A stretch of DNA of 64,000 bases, from the NCBI GenBank assembly GCA_013398615.1, contig VZSR01003371.1, forward strand, positions 7,957,724 to 8,021,723, read 5' to 3'. The notes under the pieces were generated by a model that saw only the letters and a program-made list of their open reading frames with translations, was not told the origin of the DNA and did not search any database. Position numbers and translations under genes: made by a program. Position 1 is the stretch's first letter. Each line of letters begins with the position of its first letter. Positions 1-11,308 of the stretch are shown in pieces. Source of the stretch: Brachypodius melanocephalos. Lineage: Eukaryota > Chordata > Aves > Passeriformes > Pycnonotidae.

Positions 1-540
1 AACTATATTAAAGCCAAGATTTTATAAGCTCAGCTGTAGTGATGGTGAAAGGTGAGGCAAACAGCACAGTGCAGAGGCTGATCACAGGGCTCTGGGGCTT
101 CCCTCAGTTTCTGGAGCAAAGGCATCTGCTACTGATGAAGTGCCTTCAGGTATTTTTCATCCCCTCCAGCTGCCAGTCCAACAGAGCCCAGGACCCTGTA
201 GATCTGCATCCCATCTGCTGGCACATTGCATGTCCCAGATACTCTTGGGGCATTTAGGGGCGTAAGATTTTTGGGCAGCCTCACTGAGCTCTCCTGTTTC
301 CATCTCTCCATCTCTAACCCTTTTATGCAAAGGAGAGGTCAGATAAGTATGGATAAGAAGGAAGAAGAAATCTCACTTTCTCCTGCTTGCAGTTACATAA
401 GATAAAGAGGAGAAGAAATTAGGGAATATCAAAATAATTAAATTTTCTTTGTAAAATTGGATTGTCAGCCATTGAGAGCAGAATGAGGAAGAAAAGAAAA
501 TACATCAGTTTTGTCCTTTCATCACTTTTTATAAGCAAAA

Positions 541-564
541 AAGTATAAAGCACTTTTTATACTT
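541..564. repeat. Short inverted repeat, 9-bp arms
   Basis: The arm AAGTATAAA at 541-549 is the exact reverse complement of 556-564, with a 6-nt loop. It is all A/T apart from one G:C pair per arm, so it is probably a chance structure in AT-rich DNA. Confidence 0.5.
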
Positions 565-1417
565 AAATATCAGTTGCAGACAAATTCCAATTTAATAAAA
601 ATTAAAATCAATCTAATAAAATCTAATCAATAAATAGAGATGCTCCACATCACATTCAAGGGCTGAAAATTCCTATTTTATCAGAGTTTTCACTGAAGAC
701 AATGCTGCAGAACCAGCTGAATCAAAGAGAGCATGTCTGTGACAGTAACCTGCCTCATTGGAAGGAGACACATCTGAAGGAAACTGTGAGAGGAACATCT
801 CCACTGAAGGGAGGCAGTAGGCAGCACAGAACAATGCTTTGGAGTGAGACTTCAACAGCTGTGAGTCCTTTCTTTGATATGTGCAATGTGCCACTGTCAT
901 CAACACAGGAGCAGGGTGGTTCCACATCTACCTGTCCTCCCTTGTGGGTTCAGTTAAAACACTAACATTGTCTGCTGGATGAAGGGTAGGGATTTATTCT
1001 CAGTGTAGAGAAGCCCTAACAGAAGAGCACAGCTTGCTAGGGCCCCACAGTCATGTACTCTTGTTTTTTATTGATCCCCAGAGCAACCTTTGGGACGTGT
1101 GTCCAGGTAAAGATGTGTTCACTGCATGGCACAGTCACTGCATCCCAGTTTTCTATTGCTACAACAGAGAGAACAAAACAACTCCCACTGGTTTTAGCAG
1201 AGCCGTTTGGGATCCTAATGAGTACATCTAACACAGCAGCTCTGGCTCTGTACCAGCAACGTGAATGTTAAAAATTATGCATATGTGAGCGAAGATGGTT
1301 TGTCATATATTTCTGGAAAGTAGATTAAAAACTTGGCTTTAATAACGGGCATGTTGACAGCAACTGGGCTTTGATGGCCAAGTCCCTCGGATATCAAGCA
1401 CTCTAGCATCAGAACTA

Positions 1418-1431
1418 TTTTGACGTCAAAA
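1418..1431. promoter_or_regulatory. Consensus cAMP-response element inside a 14-bp palindrome
   Basis: TGACGTCA at 1421-1428 is the full palindromic CRE bound by CREB/ATF-family bZIP factors, and it is extended by TTT/AAA into a perfect 14-bp palindrome. The site retains a CpG in otherwise CpG-poor DNA. No promoter or exon is recognisable nearby, so occupancy and any target are unknown. A chance match is possible in 64 kb. Confidence 0.35.
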
Positions 1432-2281
1432 CAAAACAGGCTATTTACTTTTTGAAGTTAAATTAAATCCAGAGAGTATGATGCTGTTACAGAGCTGGAG
1501 TCCTAGGCCATTTCATCCAAATGAGCCGAGCAAGGTATAACTTATGAACAACTCCATAAAATGCAGGGGCCAGGTTTCATTCCAGCAAGAACAGTTAAAA
1601 ATGTGTATCAGGCCAGGCTAGAGAATAGCAGCACTGGTGAATTTACAATGCAAAATCCATTTCAAACTTACTCCCTTTTCACTCCCTATCATTGCAAATG
1701 GGATGGTTGGCAAATAACTGATTCTTCTGATATTGGTACAATAAAGGATTATTCTTTACAGTGAATTAGATCAGTTAAATAATGTTTATCCAAGTTTAGG
1801 CGGGGGAGCTTTCCTGTCCTGTAGTGGGCTCAGAAGTTTCCTTGGGGATTCCCAAGTAATTTTGTGAAAAGAAAATACTTTGGGGAGGAAGAGCCATGGC
1901 TAAAGTCTTACTGCTTTTATTTCCCTTTTCAAACCACTTCCTCTTTGTCACTGATGGAGGTACCCATGGTACCCCTCCCTACACTGTTCGCCTGTTCTCC
2001 ATGCAATTGTTCACTCCACATGTTCTGGGGAATATTGTTGCTTGTATCCTTAAGTGCAGCCGCATTCCCTGGCACATGGACCTCTGCTGGGCTGCCAGAG
2101 AGGGCCCTTGCCTTCCCTGACATCTGTTCTGACTAGAAGAATACCCATGATCTACACAGGGTCTGATCCTCCTCTCTGGGAGGGCTGATCCTCTCACTTG
2201 GCCTGGTACTGGCACACAGGCAGCAGGTGTGCAGTGGCTGGCCACATCAACTGACCGTATCTACTCCAGGGGCCCATGTGG

Positions 2282-2319
2282 CTGGAACCACAGGAGTTCT
2301 GGACCCCAGCTGGTTCCAG
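2282..2319. repeat. Stem-loop with 9-bp GC-containing arms
   Basis: CTGGAACCA at 2282-2290 is the exact reverse complement of TGGTTCCAG at 2311-2319, with a 20-nt loop. The arms are of mixed composition, so this is less trivial than the A/T-only hairpins in the window. No associated element was recognised. Confidence 0.5.
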
Positions 2320-5300
2320 GAATGTGTCTTTTGTTCCATTGCTAGTCCAGTTAGACAGAGAGAATCCCATCAAACAGCTCCTGGGATCAACTTCTCTTCC
2401 TTCCTATGGGCAGAGATTTCTCAGCTGAACCTGCTCCCTCTTGAGATGGGAAAAACTTCATCAGAGGGTTATGAGGTATCAGCCCCCCTGGGGAATAGAG
2501 CTTTTTTTTCCTTGGTGAAGGTGGAGGAAGAGCATTGCCCTGCCAGTGAGGCAGGAATGGCCTGGTGTCCCCACAACACTGGGCAGACACAGTCAGTAGG
2601 GTTTTATTGTCCTGGATTTGACTGCCCAGAATGTGTCTGCAAAGCTGTTTTTAATACAGATCATTTGGGAATTAGTATATGCTAAATACCTTTCAACTTA
2701 GACAATAGAAGAGGCTAGCTATGGTTATGGCCTCAAAGAACTAAATTTAGGAGAAATTATAATCTTTATGCCCTTCAGAAAGATGAAATAAACAATTTTA
2801 CAATTGCTATGAATAAATCTTCATGGCTTTTCCTTTAGCTCCACAGAGTCACTACAATTCCCAATTTTAGGTTTCTTTACACAGAGCATGCTTGTGTCAG
2901 CTGATAACAAAAAGTACAGGGGGAAAGCAGTTACATGAACAGGCAGATCCAACCCAGCCAGCATGCCCTGTGCCACCAAAGATTCACATTGCAACAGCTG
3001 CTGGAAAAGCCTTCCTCATCTGCAGATTTCCTGGAGCCCTTGTGGTCCCTTCAGCCAAGTGCAGACCTGGACACAGTAATTTTTGCTTTTTTGACCTCAA
3101 GCTTGGCTGCTGTAGCACAAGCAAGATCTTTGGGAGAAGTGCTACTTAGACAGATTTAGAAATTCTCATGTGAAGTTGTCCTAACACAGAAGGATTCATG
3201 ACTTCAAGACTCCCTCCACACCAAAATATTGTCTCCATAGTAGTATGCATGGGCAATTTGGGACATTTTTACTTATAGAAGAGTTTCTTTCTTTTCTGCT
3301 GAAGTAATGGAATTCAATCAGCCTAGAAACTAAAAATAATTGCATATTCAGCCAAAGGTACTTTAGAAGAGTCTCCTCAGAATTAAAAACATTAGAATAA
3401 ATTTTCCTTAATAAGTGCTTTTGGAAAGAGACAAAAAGAGCATGTGAGGGAAAAATAACTGACTGAAAATGCACTTCACAGAAATGCTTATACACCCTCC
3501 AGCACCAAGAAGAGTGAGTTCTGGCTTTATTTACTTCATACAGTGTCTGCATCACCGTGGTGGCCACTGTGGAGTGGTTGCACAGTGACAGGTAAATGAC
3601 ACGTTGTATGTTTGGAATTTGTGACAAATGTCACCAGGCTGAGGATGCAGAACAGAGCACCAGGGTCTGCACTTTGGGGTGGTTACCAATGGCCTCTTGC
3701 AGGGCTGCTGCTGCTGCCCCATCTGCTCCGTGCAGAATAGGATTCTCAGACTTTGTGTTTCTGCCCTGATAGTGCCAATCTTACCTGGAATTGCTAAATA
3801 CTGATGGAAATACATGGAAACTTACAGCTGAGTGATAGAGTCCTGATTTCTTAAAGACATGGACATTGCTTCCTGCAAGCACAGAAGGTCTGGTGGAACC
3901 AGTTGTGGATATAAAACCTCTTGGCTGGTAACTGAAGCAAGAATAGGTCCTGTGGTTTTTTCATTAGTCCCTCATCTACCCTGTAAGGATTCCAGCAACA
4001 TTTACGTGTTGTGTTTTTTTTAACTTTCACAGGGTTTCAACTTAAGAAAGCCCAGACTCTTATTCTTGTGATAAATGCTCATTCTCTCTGTAAACACAAG
4101 AGAAAACTGCACATGCCAGTATTTTATAAACATGCCATGAAAAGCTCTTGTGTAGCTTAGAGCAGAGAAGTCAAATTTCACAATATTCAGTTCCAATTGC
4201 AAAATAACAAAAGATGGTAGTTGAACAAAAATGCTATTGTTTCACTGGGAAGCAATTAGGCTGGTGATGGCAGGTCTCAAGTGAGAATATAGCTCCTCAG
4301 TGAGCTATGAGTACCTGCCATTTGCCAAAACTGCCATTATAATAAGAACACTGTCATGATTGAAGACCCTAATTACCTAGGATTTGGAGGTTTGTGGAAA
4401 CTGTTGTGCTTTTAAAGGCCTAACTGCACTATTAATACAGGTTTTAAATTGGAACTAGGCTGAAACATCCCACAAGTTTTGTATGATGTTGTATTACCAT
4501 TGCTTAAGATGTGAACTATTGGGTTTTTTTAATCAAGTCTTCATCATAATGGGATAATTTTTCTGCCTGAAGTGAACTCGCATTGCACTGTTTTATCTTC
4601 TCTTTCTCTTCCAAGGGCCATATGCTTTCACACTGAGAACAAATTTCTCCCTTTACATGGGATTGATCATGAATAAAAATGAAGTGTTGGAGAAAGAAAA
4701 AGAAATGTGGCTATGATTATACCATGTTTATGTCCACAGTGGACAGATGAAAGCAATAACAAAAAGCTGTTATTTTAGTAATTATAAAACCAGAATTTAT
4801 AATGATTTAAAGGCTAACTTAATAAGAAATATAAGGGCAACGTGCTCTGGAAAAGGTTTCAGTGAAAGGATTGAAAACTGAGAATGACATTCAGTTTCTT
4901 GGAATTATTTGCAAGAAGGCTTTTATTTTTTGACATTCAGAAATCTAGAACTGTGGTTAATGTGAATACTTGTCACACTCCCAGCCCTGGCACTCGAACA
5001 CTCAGCTTGTGATTTGAATTCAACTCCCTGTGAAACCTTGGGTGAAGGAAATTGTTATTTACACGCTTAGGGATGGAGGATGTTTCATAGGATTCAAGGG
5101 GACTAGATGGTCCTGAATATAAAATAAATAATGTATCCATAACCTGTTATAGTGTAATGTTAAAACAGGCAGTTGGGCAGGCACAATACAAAAATAGATC
5201 TGAAGAGGTGAATGGTATGTTTCAAAAAGAATCAAAAACTTTTATCAGCTCTATACAGTTTTAGTACAAAGAAAGAAGGTAATCTATGTAAGCAAAGCAA

Positions 5301-6414
5301 CATCTTTCCTCTTAAGTGGCCAATAAAAAGACTTTATTTTTTTCTTTATTTGGGGAGCTCCGTAAGGGGTGAAAATGTTTTTTGGAATTAACTCCTTATT
5401 TCTTCACTTACCAACCATGACAGACAATCAGCATATGAATCTTTGTTGTAAGAGTTGTCCTTGGGATCCCTACAAGTTGCTTGAAATTTAATGGCGAGGT
5501 TGAATAGAGAGGAGATACAGAATGTGGAATGAGTGGGAAATGAGAGGAAAGTCTGCTACAGCAATGATGGAAATATTGTGGATGGATTTGTGAAGGCTTA
5601 TGTAGTGAGAAGGAGAGGAAGAGGAGGAGGCTGGTGCCATTTGGATGGATTCAGGCTCTTCTCTCTTGTACTAGGATCTCAATGGATTTGTACTCCTGAA
5701 ATCCAACTGGAAACAAAACTAGGCTTTTTGAATAGGGATTTGATAATCACTGGCACAATTTTATCAGGCTCATAGTGAAGTCCTTAAAAAGAGATTTCTT
5801 AATCGAAATTGAATGCCTTTTTAAAAATAAGGCATTGGTTTGTTGAGGAGTTCCTGGGTTCAGTGCATGGTTTGGTAGATGGGATGCCATAGTTTGTGTT
5901 ATGGAGACAACTGGACTGGATTATCACAGACTTTCCTTCTGGCTTTTCCACTGTGAATATGAGAAAGCCGCCAGCTCCTGTGTCTGAAGTTCTCTATTTG
6001 TGTATTCACAGAATGAACCAGTAAAAACTACTTGCAGTAAATAAAAATACAAACTGAAGAGCTGAAAAAGTAAATCATGAGAAGTCAAAATGAAACTATT
6101 CTTGAATTTTGACTTTTGTATCCCTTCACACTTTTACTGAGGCAATAACATAAGGGCTACTATATGTCTTCTGATAAAATTAATTAACCATCATCTCCAC
6201 TACCAGACAGCACTCTGAAAATACATAACATTAACTACCAGAAAGTACATAATCAAACAGTCACTACAAGAAATGATATAATCAGTTTTCTCATGTGGAT
6301 GTATATCTGTGTAGCTTTGAAAATGCAGTTTGGTCCATATTCAGTTCTAAACTCACAAGGCATTATAGGTGAAAGATCAAAACTCTGCCTTAATTATTTA
6401 CACTAAACCACTTC

Positions 6415-6595
6415 CTCAGCTCATCAGCTTTACCTCCTAATTATAGTAATTAATTGTTCATTAATGACATATTATAAGCATATTATCTTTTTATGGTGTT
6501 GGTTAGTAGTTGAATAATTAAACATTTATATCGTTATTCAAGATTTTATTTATTAAATTTTAATTATCCGTAATTTTTTAAATATTTTTGAGTGC
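6415..6595. other. TAAT-core-rich AT-rich stretch
   Basis: Several TAAT/ATTA cores, the sites used by homeodomain proteins, are packed between about 6433 and 6580, including overlapping TAATTAATT. Such density is seen in conserved enhancers, but it is also expected in very AT-rich DNA. I cannot tell these apart without alignment to other genomes. Confidence 0.2.
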
Positions 6596-7417
6596 AGATA
6601 AGAATAATGTTTCCTTAGGCTGAAGGCTCTGAAACAATTGACCTTCTCTTGGGCTCCAGTAACCAAAAGAATCCCCTTTTGTGCCACAGGGAGAAATGTC
6701 TTTTCTGTGGCAGTTAGATGAGATTAGACTGGGGAAATTTTTGGGGGGAGTGACTGGAGGCATGGTTAGGTACATTTGTGTACAAAAATGGGTCTTTTGT
6801 GAGTAGCACAGAGGAGAACACAGTGACTTATAGATCTATCAGTTGAAACCTTCACAGGTAAAGATCGTAAAAACTGAAAATTTGACTCTTTTTATGCTGG
6901 TCAGCAGAAGGAATGGAGGAAAAACAGAACTGCTGAGAAGAAGACTCACTTTAGCTTCCTACAACATAAATCTGTGCTGCATAGGAAGCATCATTAGCCA
7001 GTCAAATATTTTTAAGATGGTGTGGACCTGAAAAGAAAACATAGTGATAGAGTAGTGTACAAATGTGTGATCATCCATATAGCATAACAGAGATTAAAGT
7101 GAATGATAGAGGTGAAGTAAGAACAGTATAGGCCAATGATTTCAAACATTAAAAAGGGAACATTTATTTCCATACCAGAAAGAAGAAAAAAAAATGGCCA
7201 TTACTTTGTAAATGACACTGCAGATTTCTCCTGCATGTTCCCTTTTGCACTTGGCCTGTGCTCTCCACTGCCAACTTCTGCCACCTTGGCACTGTGAACC
7301 CACTGAGCTCTGTGGGGAGGAGAGGTGGCAGAAACACAGCTCTGAAACACCTTTTACGTGGTAGCAAAAAGGACCTCCAGAAGCCAAGCAAATAGCTCTC
7401 AATGAAAATTTTCTAAG

Positions 7418-7484
7418 CTGTCTTGACTGTCACAGGACACCTTTGCTGTCCTGCCTGCTGTGCTGGTGGCCACTGTCAAGACAG
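7418..7484. repeat. Nested inverted repeat (10-bp outer stem, 7-bp inner stem)
   Basis: CTGTCTTGAC at 7418-7427 pairs exactly with 7475-7484. Inside it, CAGGACA at 7433-7439 pairs with 7447-7453 across a 7-nt loop, and an 8-bp palindrome GTGGCCAC lies at 7466-7473. The whole could fold as a branched structure on either strand. No known small RNA or transposon terminus was recognised. Confidence 0.5.
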
Positions 7485-10400
7485 AACTCCAAAGATGTGT
7501 TTTAGTGAGGTTCAGAAGGGTTCAGCACAGATGTGCCCCACTGCTGCCAAGGTAAAGAAAATTCTTCTTCTCTAGACATCAGTAAAACTGATTCCTAACA
7601 GAATGCCTAGCAGGATGGTGAAGAAAATATCAAAATCCCAGCTCAGAACTGGCTCAGAGCATAACAGTGTACAGCAGTTCAAACGTGGGCCCCAGATGCA
7701 CAAAAAAGATATGTATTGGGATCACCTGGCACACCTTAGAAATGCCTCCAAAGGGCATTTTCTCAGCTGGAGGAGTTGGAAGCGTTTGCAGTGATAAAAA
7801 CGTGACTATCCAGAGGTCACTGGCCCCAAAATCCCACCCAGCAGCCAGAATATTGAACCAGTCCTCTTGGCTTCTGCTGAGCTAGGCTGGGGAATTTTTC
7901 AGAAAGACACATTCTCTGAATTGTAAGGAAGTCATGGAAGCAGCCATGATCAGGAAAAAAAGCTTTAATTTTAGACAATAATGTTATTTCAATAAGGCCA
8001 CGTATATGCCCTGTTTTTTAATTTTACTTTTCTGTTAGCTAACAACTTCCATATACCAAATACTGCCATGGAAATGAAATTAAATGGAGTCATGACGAAA
8101 AAGAATGAGGGATTTCCTGAACTAAGCAGAAACAGGCTAAAATAATGCCAAATGTGTTTTCTTAGGAATTTTTCACTGTGTTATGCTGAGAACAGTCTAC
8201 AAGTAATGTCAAGTGAGCTATTTTCCTGGCAAGTAATATGCTGGACTGGAACCATGGGTTTGATAATTGCTTGTACCTCTTGATGATGAAACATCTTGGC
8301 TTCTTTGAAAAGAAATATGTCTTTCCTCTGTGTGGAGGGAAACAGAGGTTCCTGAACTTCAGTGTCTGGGCAGAAACCTTGGAATATTCAGAACTTGTCT
8401 GAGAGCCTCAGTCATTCCTGATTGTCTCCCACTTCTGCCCGGGGGAGAGTGGCAGCTGGGAGAGACCAGGGGAAAAAAACTGCTGGAAAATATCTTACAA
8501 GTGCCAGTGATGTAGAAAAGAAAGATGGGGGAAAATGAGTGATCACTCTGGTCAATAGGAGCCAAGCAGAGCTCCTGTGAGGTGGGGTAACTGTGGCATT
8601 ACACGACTGACACTCACTCTGGCAGGCCCAGAAGGACTCTGTCCCTTCCCTTGTGGTTGGGACTTTGTTGTTTGATGTGGTGAAATCTTGGAAGGTGGTA
8701 TTTGGGCAATACTAAAAAAAAAAAAGATAACAACAAATACCCTCATTAGCTTAAAAAATAAGAGTAAATCCCATTGTAATTCATTTTAGGACAAAGTGGT
8801 TGTAACTAGTCAAATTTGACCAACATGATGAAAGTGCTAACAGCACTTTGAGTGTTAACCACCTTTTGAGAGAGCAGTAAAATTTTCACGGTAAGTCTCT
8901 GTGCAATGACTGTGTACATTAAATGTGGCCCAGCAATATGGTGAGGGTCTATTAACCAGTGCTTAACTAATGTTAAATAACAATGACATTCACAGGACTA
9001 CATCATGAATTCATAATGATATGGGCTATTACAGAGAATACAAAATGAAACAGTAATGAAGGGACATATAACCCTTTATTCTAATTTCTTTACATGCATA
9101 AATATTTTTTCTGGAGATCAGCTTCTGCATGGCAGAACATTATGTTGGCTGGCTGAATCTCTGTTAAAAGAACCCTTGAAAAACAGATGACAAACAATTG
9201 TCCCCTGAGCAGTACACACATTTATGTTTGAGTTTCAGAAACAAGCTGAGGGATTTTCTTATTTTTTGCTTATAAATGACAGATGTATGCAGAACAGCTC
9301 AGGCAGCATGATGAGTTTATATAATGTCCTGGAAATGCGAGATCTCTATGGTTGCATCATACAGAGAATTTGGTGGCTTCTATTTAAAAAGCTAAAAAAA
9401 CAACAGCTTGATGTAGGGTGTGACCTGCATCTCACAAGTCATGTGTTCCCTTTCTACCCACACAAGGAACTCCAGATTAGGCCAGTTATAGAGATGTGAA
9501 AAGCCAGATCCAAAGGCAGCTTTGTGATTCCAATACCTGGCAGTAGGTGTTCATCTCTAATTAGATCATTATGCACACACGTCCCTCACAGAGCAGAACC
9601 TGGCCTGGGCCCTTCCCACGAGCTGGGCTGACACAGCAGGAGCCAGCTCAGGGTGAGCAGAGCACGCCTGCCTTCTCTTGGGGCTTCCCCTGGCGTCACA
9701 CAGGAGAGCAGCCCTGCATGAGAAGGGGAAGAGAAGAAGCTTACATGAAATAATGGGAAATTTCCCACCTTTGCTTCATTCAGAACCCAGCGATGCAGCA
9801 GTAAAGAAACAGGGAGGAATTTCAGAATCTGCATGCCCTGTGTTCCACTCTATTGAGAGGAGATCCCGAGGTGATATGAGACTACCTGAAATTTCTTGTG
9901 TATTCAATTCTTTTTATTAAAGACAAAAACAGTCTCTCAGTATGTTCAACTTCTCAGTTTCTTAAAAAAAAAAGAAATGAAATCCCAACCCAATATCCAG
10001 ACAGCAGGTTCACAGTAAGTAGAGTGAACTGTCTTTTATTCAAATTTCCTTCTCAGCTAATCAAAAAGACAAAGGTGTCAGAAATAGATAAGCTTAAAGG
10101 CATAATGCTTTTCCCAAATTACAACTGTATGACAACTGACAGAAAGAGGTGAAAGCCCCTGAGAACAGGAGGAGAAAAACTCTGTCCAGGATAGAGTAAA
10201 TGGGAGATAAGAAAAGTATCAGTGCAACCAAACTTTAGATCTGCTGAAGGTGATACTTGGAAAGACAAAGGAAATCATTAAAATAAGAAACATATTTGAT
10301 AAGTAAAGAACAGATGTGGTCATCATCTTCAAAGACCATAAAATTCTAGGCAAAAAAAAAGAAGAGGGAAGAATTTGAATTCGGAATTAATGTATAAAAG

Positions 10401-11267
10401 ACGACAGGCGTGTTATGTGGGATGGATGAAGGAAGGTTAGCAATGAGTGGAGAGATGGAAATAAAAACAATATGAATATCTATAAATATTTCTTTCCCAG
10501 TTCATCCATCACTGCTGTCAGTGATCACCCTGCCTTGACAAGCAACAGATCAGGCTCTGCTAGGGGAAGAAAATCCTTTAGTTAAATGCTCTTCTTGCTG
10601 CTGCTATAGCTACAGACACATTTATGCTAACTCAGAAAATGTTCTGTCTGCTAGACAAGAAGGAAAATATACTCCTGTGAACCAATTACTAGGAGCTTTC
10701 AGGTGATCAGCCCCCTAAGAATGTAAGCTGGAGCAGACCATAAAAATGTCAGGTGATCTTTGAGTTAGGTGCTATGAAACAAATACACAACATGCCTCAT
10801 TTACTCTTTGAGGTTTGCTCTCCAAGTACAGTCCTAGGAGGAAAACAATAAATGCAAACTTCAAGCAATAGGGACACAGTTACCAAGCAGATTTCCAGAG
10901 GTGAACACAGCAATTTCTTGTGTCCAAGCAGCAGGGAAAAAAGGCCTCCTTGAGCCCTTATTCATTGGACACCAGGTGCTATTGCATTTCTTACAAAAGC
11001 CTCACACTGGAAATTTGTGCAACAAATGGGAGAGAAACACTGCAGTCAAGGATCAGATGCAGGTGTCTAGAGATTTGCAGGTGCCCAGGACTGCTGAGTT
11101 AAGCCTCTGGTAAATGTCCGTCATCTACCTGACCAGCACAGGTAGGACAGTATCCATTCATATCTTACTTGGTGATGTGTGGATTGTTCTACTGAATAGA
11201 CCTGACAGGGGAAGGATGCTGCATTAAGCTATTTTTCATTAATACACAGCACAATCACAAAACCCAC

Positions 11268-11308
11268 TTTTTTTCTTTTCTTTTTTTTTTTTTCTTTCTT
11301 TTTTTTCT
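11268..11308. repeat. T-rich tract
   Basis: This is a low-complexity stretch of T runs interrupted by single C residues. It could be the reverse-complemented remnant of a poly-A tail or simple slippage. No retrotransposed body is recognisable beside it. Confidence 0.8.

Larger units (their letters stand above)
1..3190. other. Gene-free unique sequence with short hairpins
   Basis: I can support no gene here. AT-rich DNA alternates with a moderately GC-richer patch at about 1.9-2.65 kb. That patch carries a 152-codon open frame on the plus strand (2227-2685), which has no recognisable domain and overlaps frames on the other strand, so I do not call it coding. Visible structure includes a hairpin at 541-564 with 9-bp arms, a CRE palindrome at 1418-1431 and a hairpin at 2282-2319. 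Around 1733-1765 a SOX-like ACAATAAAG core sits in AT-rich sequence. No transposable element was recognised. Confidence 0.7.
3191..11267. other. Gene-free unique AT-rich sequence
   Basis: No gene, exon or known repeat family is recognisable in this stretch. A 143-codon minus-strand open frame at 3196-3627 has no domain or compositional bias that suggests a protein. A (CTG)4-type run lies at about 3707-3718. The interval 6410-6600 is strongly AT-rich with repeated TAATTA-type cores. A nested inverted repeat is listed separately at 7418-7484. The remainder is ordinary unique sequence with short A and T runs. Confidence 0.7.

Noticed and set aside
2227..2685. 152-codon plus-strand open frame, the longest in the window
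   Set aside because: No recognisable domain, no splice-site context, overlapped by frames on the other strand; this length is expected by chance in 64 kb.
3196..3627. 143-codon minus-strand open frame
   Set aside because: Composition rich in Phe, Leu, Ser and Cys as in translated non-coding AT-rich DNA; no motif or family resemblance.
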